Assembly: GCA_900239685.1 (NCBI GenBank)
Contig: OENT01000453.1
Span: 1-64,000, forward strand
Direction: 5' to 3'
DNA: 64,000 nt
DNA from: Rotaria macrura
Taxonomy: Eukaryota; Rotifera; Eurotatoria; Philodinida; Philodinidae
Shown: positions 9,354 to 22,247 of the stretch, piece by piece
How positions within the stretch are numbered: position 1 is the stretch's first letter
Layout of the letters: the number at the start of each line of letters is the position of its first letter
Program-made: the position numbers and the translations under genes
Notes under the pieces: generated by a model
The model's input: only the letters and a program-made list of their open reading frames with translations
What the model was told of the DNA's origin: nothing
Database searches by the model: none

Positions 9354-12028
9354 ATGGATAATGCCGTTACAACTCGACATGTGAGTTTGTTCGTTTTTGT
9401 CAACACCATTAAATTTAAATTGGTTATTTCTTTTTTTTTGCTAAGGCTTCAAATGCTGTGACAAGTCAGCCGACTCGACAAAGTTCAAATCAAAATAGTA
9501 AACAGACTTTTTAATCTGAAAGTCGAATGTTATTGTTTTCATTCAAATTAGATCTACTTTCGAAAATTCGTCCATTAAAATCAAATAAACCAAATCTAGT
9601 ACAACATCTAACTCGTTCAAATCCAATTCAAATTTCGTCTGGACTAAGGTATATAATTTATTTAGTCTAGTTTATTGATTGAATAGTCGTCTATCACTTA
9701 AGAATTCTTCAAACACAAATCAAGTCAAGTGATGATCCATCTTATCAACCATTAGTAACAATCAGTGATACTGATGATTCTGAGTAAGTCTCCACGTTCT
9801 TCTCTTTCGTTTAGTAAAAAACGAAAACCTAAATCACTTGCAAGGTATGAAGATAAGTAAAGAGGAAGAGAAACTAATGTTTGGCGATGATCAATAGAAG
9901 ATAAGCCAAGATGAGGTACACTGATTGATTAAATTTTTTTATTCTGATTCTTTATCGTGAAGAAATTTGCTGCTTAGGATAAGAAATGCAAAACTGTACA
10001 CATTAAAATTTAACTATCTCACAATTTTCAATCGAACTGAAAGTTTGTGTCGAACAGTCAAAGTGATGGTTTTACATTAAACATAGATGCTAGATCTATA
10101 CTATTCTTGTTTTCTAATTCAAAACAATCAAAATATCTTCAAGCAATCAACTAATATCTATACCCTTATAGATAGCAACTCGTCGAAAGTGAAATCTATC
10201 ATATCTCATCGAACATACTGTATGCACATACTATCAAATAATGTGAAGATGTGATATACTTTTTCCGCCCAATCTAGATTGAGCTGATAGCATATTCATC
10301 TTATTTGAAGCAAGACAAAACGGCACTCGTATGAAAATCAGATCGCCGTTGTCCTTTTGCTCTTCGAGCAGGGTTGCCACCTCTTCCGCTTTTTCTTGGA
10401 AACCAGATTACATGTTGAAACTGTATACAGAATAAAACCTGCTATTGTTGAAGCAATTCTTATTGCTAACACATGCAGTCAGTGATCACTACTTTTTCTG
10501 ATTCATAAAATCAATGGAAGGAGAACACTAGTAGCTTTTCTAAGTAAGAGAGGATGTGCTCTACTTTTCTATTCGTAAAGTAAAAGATCATTCCGCTCTT
10601 AACTAATAGTAAATTATTTTCAACTAATTGTGCATTCTATATTCACGTAAAAGAACTTCACACCGAATAGTGGAAACAATATTTCTCGAAGTCATGGATA
10701 GATGATAATAATCATGAGAATTTAATACCAACAACACCAGTTTCAAAATCAAATGAAAATAATAACGACGAAGCCATCTCAAATGCTTGTGAGAAGAAGA
10801 GAAAAAAGGGCGTGTTTAATTCACAGTGATTACTTGATGCTTAGCTCGGATCATTTTTACCAGAGTACAGACCGGATTCAACTAAAGTTCTTTGTATTGC
10901 CTGCAATGAACATTTTTCAATCCATTATGGTGGAAAGAATGATATTGCCTGGCACATAAAGCTGAAAAGACACATGTATAAAATAAAATAATTTAACATA
11001 AATCGACAATTGATAACTTCAACAATGAAGACCAATAAGGAGTACGAAGAAGTAGCAGCCACAGAAGGCACTTTTGTTACTTAATGATTCTCGTAATCGA
11101 ATATCAGTCGATATAGTAGTTGCTGAATTACAAATTCATTGAAATTCCTCATTGTCATGTACTGGTATGCATCAATATTTGTTATCTCATAAAGATTTAC
11201 TGGGAGCAATCAGTTCTAACAACAAACATGCATTAAAAAAATAGCGGGTTCAGTAAAAATTTCTATTTTTTTGTTGATTTTCTCTTTTACATATTTTGAA
11301 ACTTTTGTGAAATAAAACGGTATGACATATATATCGATATGTAAAATACCTAATATTCTCAGAAATACTAAAACTCTATAAAAAATATACGTTTCCGCTT
11401 TTTCTATTTTTCTTTCCGCTATTTCCCGCTTTTCAACTTCAGTTTTCCGCTTTTTAGACTTGATGAGGTGGCAACCCTGTCTTCGAGTAACAACTGTTCA
11501 ACCAAAGGAAGATGTTTTAGAGATCCATACGGAATTTATAAACTGTGAATCACGACAAAATTTAGAAAATCGAGTGAGATGATCAATTGAAGAATCATCT
11601 TCGAAATAAAATACTGTCACGAAGAGTAATGTTTTTCGAGCAAGTTCGAACATAATGTATTGCTTAGAAAGTACGAAAAAATATTACCAAGGTTTCTAAT
11701 AATGGGTTTTTGATAGCCGTTTATTACTTTATATTAAAGAAATGGAAAAAGGCATTTTCTTTTTTTTACATTTAGGGAAGATGATTTTATTTCACCCATA
11801 CATAAATTAACCAAAACAGAATTACGTGAAGAATTAAAATTATTCCGTCAAAACGAAGATGTATCAAATAGCAATAGCAATCATACCTTACTTTCTACTC
11901 ACAACGATGACGATGACAACGATGATGCAGGTGATATTGAATTTCGTACATATCAATTGACGAAACGTAACATTTGTTGTTATCAATATCCATTCTCATT
12001 CAAAGATAGTTTTTGTACGATATCATAA
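9354..12028 (+). CDS. Unknown small acidic protein, five exons
   Basis: Exons 9354-9380, 9446-9497, 9552-9648, 9703-9783 and 11776-12028 join in phase to 169 codons and a stop; all introns are GT-AG. I do not recognise the product. It has no signal peptide or membrane segment. The middle is basic and polar. The region around the fourth/fifth exon junction is acidic (DTDDSE then EEDDF), and the last exon contains the helix-like LTKTELREELKLFRQ, a second acidic run of Asp/Asn and a conserved-looking Cys/aromatic C-terminus (NICCYQYPFSFKDSF). Three introns are about 50-65 bases, but the fourth is 1992 bases because it contains a hAT-type transposon (10369-11479) in its middle. It shares a short divergent promoter interval with the cyclic-nucleotide-domain gene. 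Consistent phases across four introns make it a real gene, probably poorly conserved outside this lineage. Confidence 0.7.
10369..11479. mobile_element. Non-autonomous hAT-type DNA transposon in an intron
   Basis: The element starts CAGGGTTGCCACCTC and ends with the exact inverse complement GAGGTGGCAACCCTG. It is flanked by a perfect 8-bp direct repeat, TCTTCGAG, at 10361-10368 and 11480-11487. CAGGG-type ends with an 8-bp duplication are diagnostic of the hAT superfamily. Its 1111 bases include a decayed zinc-finger segment but no transposase catalytic domain, so it would need a transposase from elsewhere. It lies inside the fourth intron of the small gene at 9354-12028. The perfect duplication suggests a not very old insertion, while the broken coding part suggests the copy was already defective when it moved or decayed quickly. 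Confidence 0.93.
10845..10982 (+). pseudogene. Relic of a BED/C2H2-type zinc finger from a hAT element
   Basis: One reading frame encodes VLCIACNEHFSIHYGG followed by NDIAWH and KRH: two cysteines, then His residues at the spacing of the BED-like zinc finger that opens many hAT-related transposase proteins. Stop codons lie immediately upstream and downstream (10842 and about 10990). A short downstream piece around 11025-11080 with VAATEGTF is also typical of these proteins just after the finger. It is a remnant and no functional protein is expected. Confidence 0.65.
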
Positions 12029-14825
12029 AGATCGACATTTGACGATTAAATTCATATGTCAGATAAATATATACTATGTTAAGTAGTTTATTTTTCTTTG
12101 TTTTGTTTTTATCTATCTAATTTCATTTTTAAACAAAATAAAAATAAAAGAAGGAATCAGAATATTATATTTGATTTGCAAGTATTTAATTTTGAGGTTG
12201 AACAATGTTTTTCACTGACTAAAATATTGATTGAATATTCATATTGTCAGATAGATAATCTTCTCGTCAAATAGTATCAACAAAATTCACAAGCAACCGT
12301 ATCTAGATACAGATTGATCTTGACTAATGTGCATTCAACGTCGAGTTTTGAAACGTTGCTTTTGATCCAAGGAGCATTAATGGATAGCGTGAAAGTTTCT
12401 GAATAAAATATTAGTTCATTCGTTATTCATTTCAAAGTATTCGAGCGTATTGCAGAAATTTCGGTTAGAGTTAGATCTTATGCTCTTATATGAGTGAATT
12501 GCAAATTTTTGGTACCACTAATGTTTTAATAGTATTTCTCTAATAACTTTCACTTCTCTGAACCGCTTCGAACAATTTTATTTATGCACTTTGGCACCTG
12601 GTATGCTTCATTGACACACAATTTCAGTCCTCTAGCTCATACCAGTGCTGAGTTCTAAGAGATATATGACGAAAAAATGCTCATTTTTATGACACATGTT
12701 AAGAAAAACGAATTTTTCGACCATTGAAAAGCAAGAGGACAATTATGTAATTCAAACCCTTTGTACAGCATTCGATACTCTTTCGAAATATATCAACGAT
12801 TTGAATATAATGGTTTGTCCTTTCCTTCGTATAATGTTCATACTATTTGACGGACACTTTATTGTTTTTGTTTAGAGTGATGGAAGCGTGGTTGTAATAA
12901 GTCTGTCATTGAAAAAGTTAGTGATACGCAGACTCTACCAAAAGAAGGACAACTCTCTAAGACACAAAATCATTGGAAAAAACTGTGCTTTAACAGATTT
13001 ATTTGTGGATAAAAATAGAAAAATGTTTTGAAAACAAGGTATTTATACTCATTTTGTGGAGTGACTGTTTGAAAATTGAATCGTCTATCACTGTTTACAA
13101 AATCGAGTGATTTAGCTGAAGTTTTTAGAGTAGATGTAGAACGATAAGTTATATGAGTTCAAAAATATTATGTATGATTTTGATTGTGAGCAGTGAGAAT
13201 ATCTTTAGAAAGGCTTCCAAAATTGGTTTGGATGGAAGTATATTTAATGCACTTGGCTATTTGCATTCTTGGTATTCAAGCGTGAGCATCGAAACAAGGG
13301 TTAAATGTATTAAATTGTCGAGTGAAATCTGTGAAAAACAATGCGCTATTTCAGTTCTTCTATATTTTCAATGAGGTATCTAAATTTTTGCTTTCATAGT
13401 ATCCTAGTATTTGAAAAAACCAATTTCTTGGTCAAAATTGATCTCACGTAGGAAAATCTTTTCAGAAAACTTATATAGTTTCACTTTTGTAAGAACTATA
13501 TCAGAATCGAATATTTTGCTTAGTAGGGCTAGAACTCCACGAAATCACTATGTCCAGTCGTCATTAGCATCTTCATATAGACACGGAGATAAGGCACAAG
13601 TGCCTTTATTCGTCAACCATGCAAAATTTTCAGCATGTTAAAAGATTCTCTCATGACTGTGTTTTGATGTTTTCTCACAGTTTTTCCTTGAATCTAGACA
13701 ATGCTTTCGCATCGTCGATTCAACTCTGTTTGTTGAGAGTACTTAGATTTTTAAAAAGAAAAATCTGGAAGACGTCAGTCATCCTTCTACTCATCTGTCA
13801 TCTATTTGAAATTACCTTAATTTTCAAGATTCAGCATGTTACCTTGTAGTACAATTTTCAGAATATTGAACAAGTTCAGCAATTTATATTTTCTTCGAAA
13901 TCTGATTGTATTTCGACACGATGAGATTCGAATACTTTGCTTTTGATGATACAAATATGTAAATGTGTCGCAAGAAATTGTTTAAAAAGAGAACGATATT
14001 TATTTGAATTTAAGATTTAATATCATCTGTTGGTTGTTTTTCCTCCGTTCATTCTCGTTCACATAAGTGCAGACATCGATCATAACGCGTGCGTGTTCAC
14101 AACTCAATCGATCTACGTATCCTTTAATCTTAGTCGACAGGCAGACAGTCAGACAGATAGATAAATGAATGCATTGAAAAAGAAAAGGAAAAGAAAGATA
14201 TGTGTCACGTGAAGTGTATGAATTTCACTCAAACAAGTTTCGTTGAACAATTCAATTATTCAATATTATCTATTAAATAGTGGGTGCCAAAGTATCACTG
14301 ATAAAAATCGTAAATAGATACCTATGCGGGCGCACGTTGAAATCTCTTTGATTATTACTTCATATTATCAAATATCATATTTCACAACATGAGTAATTAT
14401 TGTATTACTTTCATTCGAATAGAGTTACGAGTCATCTACAGGGAAGAATTTGAAACGGTTCATGATTTTGATGTTGATTTTTAAGAATGTCTCTGATTCC
14501 AGAGTCTTATCGATTTTCATTAGTATCCAAACAATCATTCTAGGTCATTCTAAACTTATTGATCGAAGAAATTAAACACATATTCAGTACAAAAATGAAT
14601 TGAATAAATAAAAACCGAAAAAGAAAAAATTTATTGAGTTTTCAAATAAAAAAAGAGCAGATTTGAGACGAACACATAAAACTAAGCACCTGTTAGATGA
14701 ATGAAAGCCTACACTAAAAGAAAGGGAAAAGAAAGGCAACGATACATAAAATTAAAAGCTATCTCGTTGTTCTAATCTAAATACTGTTCAATAAATGCAA
14801 GAAATAATAATGTCTATTTCTTTAT
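12029..14825. other. Intergenic, no supported gene
   Basis: AT-rich sequence between the 3' ends of a plus-strand and a minus-strand gene. Open frames of 73-76 codons at 13153-13849 have no recognisable domain, no phase-compatible neighbouring exons and unremarkable composition, so I do not call them. An AATAAA-like context suitable for the minus-strand claudin-like gene lies just past its stop. Confidence 0.45.
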
Positions 14826-16307
14826 TTAAGCGTGATAATTTGTTTGAGTTGTTTCAATACGAACAGGGAAGACTTGTTCTTGAGTAACATGAGTTACTGT
14901 TGGATTTTCACGAATAATAACATCACGTACGATTACATTATCAGGTCGAGTAACAAAACCGTCAAATGTTCCTGGTGGTACATTCCTTGCTGTTACAATA
15001 GCATCTCCAACTGGACGACTAGGATCATAATCAGTAGGTATTGTTCGTAGTGGTACTGTTTCATGAGGAGCGTCTTGTGGTACAGCGACATATTCGGTTT
15101 TAACATTTGTTGTTGCTTTTACTTCTTTCTTAACACTCGGTTGTAATAATTTACCTTGAAGGAATGAAAAAATAAGAATCAATGATAAAAGCAATCCAAG
15201 AATCATGGCTAAAATCGATAATAAACTTGACCAGCCAAGACCAGCACGTGTTTTTTCAAAAACTCCATCGTAGCCGAGTAATGGACCATATCCGCTGTGG
15301 GATGGTGCAGCAGTAACTATTGCTTCAGGTGCAACCTTTAGTGTATTAATGACTGGACCTTGTGAATGTGGTGCATAAGTCCCAGCTTTAATTAATCCTG
15401 AATATGGTTTAAAAACCCATGTACGAGAAGCTTCTGAATACTCTAAATAATGTGTCTCATTATATGGGTATTGATCGGATGATAACGAATATGATCGATA
15501 CACTTCACGTGCTTGACGACGAACAACACGACGAAGTGCAGTTGGGAGACTCTGTGTGTCACGAATTTTAGGTTGACCAAAGCCAAGTTTTTGAGCAAGT
15601 CGTTGATAAATATGTGGATATGCATCGGCAAATGAACGGGTTTCACGTTTAAGATGACTAAGAATCAATATAAGGCCGATCAACAATGAAATAAAAGCAA
15701 GTAGTGCAAGTCCAGCAGCAGCTAGTTTCAATAAACCTTCAAATTGTGTTGAAAGTAAGGCTGCAAGAAATACAACAATGCCAAGTAGAATTAATGCAAA
15801 AATTTCAAAGAAAATAACAGCATTCCAATATGGATGTCGTCGACAGTGACATTGCTCTAATGACACAACTCGTTTGGAGCAAGTAAGGAATGCTCCTCGA
15901 AGCGTTGACGTTTGCGATAAACAATGATGTAATTGATCATCACCATCATCAAGTCTTGGAAAACGTGTACTTGACAAAACATCAAGTTGCTCATCGTTAT
16001 CAGCATAAACCTTAACTTCACGGGAGAATAAACCATAATTCTGATCGAGTTGGCTATCATCGGGAATGACCGCTTCAGTATAATGATTATTGCTAGGTGA
16101 TATGATAGAATGAAGATCGGTTTTTTGCCATTTCCAGTGATGAGAAAGAACAGCAAATAATTGAAATAGAAAAGCAGCTATGGCTAATAATAGAGCAAGA
16201 ATATTTAATAAACGTATAAGATTTTTAGTCTTCTCTGGATCCACAGGAGCTTTTACTTTTGGTTCTTTCTTAACAGGAGCAGGTTTATCTTTAGGTTTCT
16301 TTGCCAT
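14826..16307 (-). CDS. Claudin/PMP22-superfamily-like four-pass membrane protein
   Basis: Single uninterrupted exon of 493 codons, unusual among its intron-rich neighbours. The N-terminal ~28 residues are Lys/Pro-rich and cytosolic by charge. Four hydrophobic helices follow at ~30-54, ~162-185, ~190-218 and ~358-383. The first loop has the claudin-like pattern of a Trp pair after helix 1 (HHWKW), a GLF and spaced cysteines, including CHCRRHPYW just before helix 2. The tail of about 110 residues is polar and rich in Val, Thr and Pro. The overall plan fits the PMP22/EMP/claudin superfamily of junction and membrane-organising proteins. Two departures are clear: the second extracellular loop is about 135 residues instead of the usual 20-30, and it is basic and tyrosine-rich. 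The exact family is not certain; nematode Clc-like and other invertebrate claudin-like proteins are the nearest idea. The start is the only in-frame ATG before helix 1. Confidence 0.78.
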   Translation of the reverse strand: MAKKPKDKPAPVKKEPKVKAPVDPEKTKNLIRLLNILALLLAIAAFLFQLFAVLSHHWKWQKTDLHSIISPSNNHYTEAVIPDDSQLDQNYGLFSREVKVYADNDEQLDVLSSTRFPRLDDGDDQLHHCLSQTSTLRGAFLTCSKRVVSLEQCHCRRHPYWNAVIFFEIFALILLGIVVFLAALLSTQFEGLLKLAAAGLALLAFISLLIGLILILSHLKRETRSFADAYPHIYQRLAQKLGFGQPKIRDTQSLPTALRRVVRRQAREVYRSYSLSSDQYPYNETHYLEYSEASRTWVFKPYSGLIKAGTYAPHSQGPVINTLKVAPEAIVTAAPSHSGYGPLLGYDGVFEKTRAGLGWSSLLSILAMILGLLLSLILIFSFLQGKLLQPSVKKEVKATTNVKTEYVAVPQDAPHETVPLRTIPTDYDPSRPVGDAIVTARNVPPGTFDGFVTRPDNVIVRDVIIRENPTVTHVTQEQVFPVRIETTQTNYHA

Positions 16308-16477
16308 TGATTGTTGTTGCTACGACGATATTTTTTTCTTGTTTTTGATGTTGTGCTTTTTTGATGCGGTAAATGTGATGATGGTTACAATAGTAGCAAT
16401 GCTTCAATCAACGCTCGATTAGCATGAGAGTGTCATCAACGTTGTCGCTTGTTTTCTTTGCGCGGTTTGAAAAGGAT

Positions 16478-16481
<4 letters not shown>

Positions 16482-16524
<43 letters not shown>

Positions 16525-16539
16525 ATGTGTGTGTGTGTG
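16482..16539. repeat. (AG)n-(TG)n compound microsatellite
   Basis: About twenty AG units (16482-16521) are followed by a short TA/TG run to about 16539. It lies some 175 bases upstream of the start codon of the minus-strand claudin-like gene, so it sits in its promoter or 5' leader. A GAGA-type run there may influence transcription, but position is the only evidence. Confidence 0.85.
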
Positions 16540-19500
16540 AGTGAGAGAGAAACGGGTGCGCACTTCAATTTAATACCATATCTCTATCGTTATGCATCCC
16601 TCATTTTCTCTTTTTTACCCTTTTCTTTGCAAAACGTACATATGCATACACGAAAAATAAATCTGACCACACATTAAATTACATCAGGGACGTTATTGAG
16701 AAAAAAGAATGTAAATAGGTGGGGAAGTGAAAAAAGAGATGAATAAAATTATTATTATCGTCGTTCTATAACATTGATTTCTTTCTTTTTTCCCTTCGAT
16801 TTTTTGAAGAGAGTAGCGACTATGAAAAATAAACAGATTACTTACTACTGTCTCCTTATACGCTTCGTTTTCGTCAATACACAATCGTTGGTTTTTTTGT
16901 GAATGATACATCGTTTCTGTTCTCTTTTACTTGTTTTCATTGTATGCATGCGATGAAAAGAATTAGCAATCTATTTTTAAAATATATCCCAGGTATCTTT
17001 ATTGAATACTGTACCAAACATTATCGATACTTTTTTTTTTTACACAGTATACATTTCATTGTATTATATATATATTTATTTGCAATAAACTGTTTTATAT
17101 ACCTGTTCTTTTCTATTTTTTGCTATCATTTTTGTTGACAATAGACGACTTATTATCGATACATCTAAGTTAAAGAAAAAAAACATTCATCATCATCACC
17201 CACACAAAAACATATTTATGTTTGTATGAGACGACTTATGATTATTTATCTGTATTCACCTAAGTTCACCCAACATAAATATTACTATGTGCGTCGTTTA
17301 CTTATGAAAAAAAAGAGAAAAAAAAACAGTATTTGCATGTGATTGTATGCCGTCAAATGATCATTATCATCATTCAAAATAATATTATCGTAATTGATGC
17401 TTGTTAGGGTTTTGGTTTTTTTGTTCAGGTGTCACATCAATGATAATTTAGGCTAATGCAGAAAAAAAAAAGTTGAAGAAAAGAAAATAATTTATCTGCA
17501 ATTGTGATTTTAACGTATAGTCAAGGTTATAGTATCAATCGAATACGAAATGTTCGAATTAAGATTAATCTACGAGTAACTTTAGTTAAACTCAAAATAT
17601 TGATGCGTTTATCATTAAATCATAATACAAATACAAGAACGTTTTTCGTAAATAAATATTCATCGTTAACTATATGTAATGTGATGTTTCATGAAAAATA
17701 GTGTTTCTTTTTTTTATACGCGATACAACTAGGTTCGATGCAAATATCAAATAATAATCAATCTTGATTAAAACTACCTTGACCAATCAGAAAAGTTAAT
17801 GAAAGAAAGATATTTTTACCTCGTTTGGTAGAAATGACGCTTAAAATTATTCATAACGACATAAACTAGAACATGAATGGAAATCATAATAACATCAATC
17901 TTACCAAAAGTAAAAAAAAATAAAGTTTAACTATTGCCTGACTCGACAATATACTATATATTTTTAGATGAAACGTCAATCGGAGAATGAGTAGTCCATG
18001 ATTCCTACATAAAACATTGATTATTTTTACTTTGTATATTAGCAAATGAATGATTTCTTTTCCATGCAAATAGATTTGATATTACTAGACGAATGATGCT
18101 CTCAACCTTGTATGCTTGATAAATAGATAGTATATCATAAAATGTATGCCTATACAAAGAGAGAAAAGTGTCTACTTGATATCTATAAGAAAATTAGTTA
18201 GTTTCTATTACAACTCTTCGTTTGATAACGAAGCTATTCTTTAAATCATGTCATATGAATCTACTTGAATTCGAAAAACAAAAGTTTCACTAATTTAAAC
18301 AAAGACGAAAGAGTCACTGTTCAGTTGAATAGGAACATTTTCTAAACATTCGATCTATGATTGTTTCAAATATAAGATTTCTATTTTTATGTTATGCCAA
18401 TTGATAAAACAAAACGAAAGACAGTATCTATCGTAAATATTTTTTTTATTACTTCAATGATCGTGCAAAGGTGATTGTTATTCTTCGTTACGATAAATTA
18501 TATGATTTTTTTCACTGATTAAAAACGGTAATTATAATAAAGTTTTTCTTTTTTATCAAACTATGACGTGTAATCAATAACTCGATTGATATTTTAATTC
18601 TAACTGTCATTCTTTTGAACTGTTTAGCTTTTCTATTTTTAATTGATAGACTTTATTGAAATATTTGTTTGTGAATTTCATAGATATGCTGCTATTCAAC
18701 TCTGAAAAAAGAATGATTTAGTCATGCAAAGTAAAGTAATATTAAAATCTTTTAAACTGTATGATATAACCAGACAAATAAAGAAACAAAGACAATCATG
18801 TCTTTCAAGTACTTTGAAGAGTGCTCATTCTCGTCGCACAAGATTAAATCTATTTGAATAGAATAAAGAATCAAACTATTGATTTCAATATGTAACAAAA
18901 TTTGTCATTCTGTGGACTTCACGTTGATGGTTGAAGAAAGTAATGCATACAAGTTTTAAGTCGATGTTATGAAACTCTTACCTCATATCTCTATCACAAA
19001 TATTAAAAGTCAGAATTACTTACGGGATATTTGCACTAGACCTATAATCTTTTATTAAGGTGAATGTTTACTTATAGTAACTCCAACGAAGCTAAAACTA
19101 AACGCATGGGAGAGTTGTAAATTTTGAATTCCAAAGGTTTACACGAACAAGGAGTATTTGTTTTCTGAAACATTTCATCAGTATTTTAAACGAAGGGGAA
19201 TCAGCTTAATGAAATTTTATTGCTGCATCGGTTATCAAAATAGACATAAGTGGAATTCCGTGCAGAATACTTTTACCTTCGTTCTGAAACATTATTTATA
19301 AGCTCTGAAAATGCATGCACATGGAAGATGATAAATGTTTTACCTTTTAAGGATACTCAAGAGAAGAAAGCAATATAATATTCACTTTTCTTTTTGTGTC
19401 GCTGATTATGCCCATGGCAGTACTTGAACGAAGTAATTTTTCCATTGTAAAATTTCATCCATATCCAATACAAAAGTGAGTGTGTTGCTCGTCTAAGCTT

Positions 19501-22247
19501 CCTTTGATTCACTGAAAATTCCAATACATAATATCCACAGCGATATATTCTATGAAAAGAACTATTCCAAATGTAATATGATCAATTAAATTTGTTCATT
19601 ATAGATGAGAACACAATATATAGATAAATTTTTATATTGTTCCAAAATGGGTCTACCTTCAAATGTTTATCGAAAGTCTTCCAATATTCTTCAAGAATGA
19701 AGAGTAATAATAATAATTAAAATAACAATAAGAATAATTTTATCCGATGTGAATTTAGGATATGCTTTTATGTATTATAATGGAATAATTTTTAAAAGGA
19801 ACAAGAAGGATTTATGTTGAAATTGAAAAAATAACTATAATTTTATTCATATTTTTCTTGTTGAAATAATTTAAAATTGAAATAAAAGTATTCGGGGATA
19901 TTGATTAATGAAATTATTCGTCTATTCATAAACAGAAATGATCAAATTCTTAACATAAATATCAACATAGAGCAAAATCAATGCTAGATCATCAATCGTT
20001 GTGCCGAATACTATTATGTGTGCTTTATTTTTCATGTTGGGTTTAATATCATCGTTTAAAATTAGGGACTTTTAGGTTTATAGATATGTCACGTTATCCG
20101 TAGAACTTGAGTGATGATTTCAGGTTTTTTCAGTAATAAAACTGACACTTCCGCAAATCATTGCTTTACCAAAAAAGCATAATAGGTATTGCAAACTAAA
20201 CTTCGATAATGATTCCACAAATCATCAACTGATTGTTTTTTACATGATACCAACAAAATCAATGCTTGCACAAACAGAATCTGAACATATAACATTTTTA
20301 TTCTGTTGATTGTTAATGATGATTGATCGACATGAGCTTGTTTTTAATGAAATCGAACGTTGTCGATGATCTTATATGTAAATATTTCAATAGAAATGTT
20401 GCCTTCCATTCTATTCTTTATCGATCAATCAATTTTGAGGAATGATTTATCATAAAATTAAATCAAAAAGAAAAATTCGCTACATGTAGGATTCTAATAT
20501 GTTCATGATTTAATGGATGCGTAATGTTGACAAATATTCTTCTGTGAGATTCGCCCACGACAATCATTGTCCTTCCGATGTTTATTACTGTCTTATGAAC
20601 TACTACCATGCATTTTTCCTCAACTAAAACATGCGCAAAAATAATTTGCAATCGATTTTTATGTGTTAGTTTCATACATTCATTACTTGGTATCGACCTA
20701 ATCATAATACAATACGAATTCTTTTCATTATCAATCAAGAAATGGCTGAATTATCTTGTTCGTCAAAGTAGAGACCCTATTGTTACTTGGTTTAAATTTT
20801 TTAACAAGTTCAATTTAAAAGTACAAAGTCCGAAGTAGATTCAATCATGTCAGTTGATATGAAAAGTCAAATTAACAGTTTCGTTTATGAATGGGCGATA
20901 CGGATACTTTTTTGCTTTCTATTTTGTAATTTCAGGCCGTCTCTTCAACTTATGATTTGCCGTACAAAATACTATTTTCCGCACTGTTTTTAAGATGTCA
21001 ACATTGTCACATGATTGTATTCAAGTAAACATAGAATCTTTAGTTAAAAAACGAATAGTCATTCATAAGACATCATTAGTGTAGAGCAACCTCTTCCCAA
21101 TTCTTCAGTTCTTTCGAAGAAAATGGGAAATTCATACATTGTTAGTTCAGAATCAAAAGTACATTTAAAGCCAACAATTACTCTATTAAAGTAGTTCAAA
21201 CATAAAGTGTTATTTTAGCCTTCCGTGCCAAAGTAATACTTGGAACGAAAGTTTTATATGAAAGAATTAAAACACCCTTGTGTAATCTTTACAACTGTGT
21301 AGCAATATTTCAATGATTCAAACTGTAATGTTTCATCATTTTCTAGTGAAACATTGTAACTCATTTGTCTCGTGGTACGAAAATATTAACCCAAAGAAGA
21401 GAAATAGTGTCGATTGGTTACAAAAGAAAATGTAGTGTTCTGACTTTCAAAAAAGGGAAATAACAGAATTTCCAAGCATTCGTATTCTGAATTATTCGGT
21501 ACTTCCCAAGATTGTGTAATGACCGACATTTATGAAATTTTCGTAATTCTACATTTACCAGAATTTCTAAAACCTTTTGACTTGAACTGCTGCGTAATTG
21601 TTGCGCTTATGAAAGCTTCGAATATCTCGGTAATTACTCTTTTCGAAAATCTGAATATACTCTAAGAAAAAGATGGAATCATATTATGAAAAAATTCCTA
21701 CAAGTCTTACAACTACTTGTTTACCTTTTATTGGTTTATTTCTATTAGTCCGTCGGTATATCCAATGATAAATCATCATCGTTCCTCTCTCAAGACGTTG
21801 ATTAAAAATTAATCTCCCCTTGTAATAATCAATCATCATTTTCTTTGTATCATCAATAGAAAAAAAACGAGATTCTTCATATTATTCGTATTTATGATAT
21901 CAACAATTTTGTAAACATATACCGTTGATACAAACCATTGTTCTTCACCATTCTCCAGCTGTTACTGTCGAAAGAAAACAAAGAAAAAGGAAAAAAACTT
22001 GTTTATTCTTCTCTCCTTCCGTCATTGCTTTTCGTTCGTTTGATCGCATGGTGTAATCTTTTTGACAAAAAAGACAATGTCCATCCTTTTTTTTTAATAT
22101 CTTTCTCTTGTTTTCAAGATATTTATTTTCGGTCAATGTTGGACTTATTATTACCAATATGATCCGACAACAAGACCGTCTATTATTATTTATTAAATAT
22201 TAATAATCATTTGTTTTTGTTCGTTCTGTTAAATACAATCAGTGACA
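16540..22247. other. 5.7-kb intergenic region
   Basis: AT-rich spacer between the divergent claudin-like gene and MED13. Only short scattered open frames without recognisable motifs. No tRNA-like fold, tandem array or transposon end could be recognised by eye. The part just before 22248 should contain the MED13 promoter and leader. Confidence 0.45.

Noticed and set aside
13153..13849. Series of 73-76-codon plus-strand open frames
   Set aside because: No recognisable domain, no consistent splice sites joining them; expected by chance in a 2.8-kb spacer.
15857..16156. Minus-strand 99-codon frame inside the claudin-like gene
   Set aside because: Out-of-frame shadow of the 493-codon gene, which has clear membrane helices.
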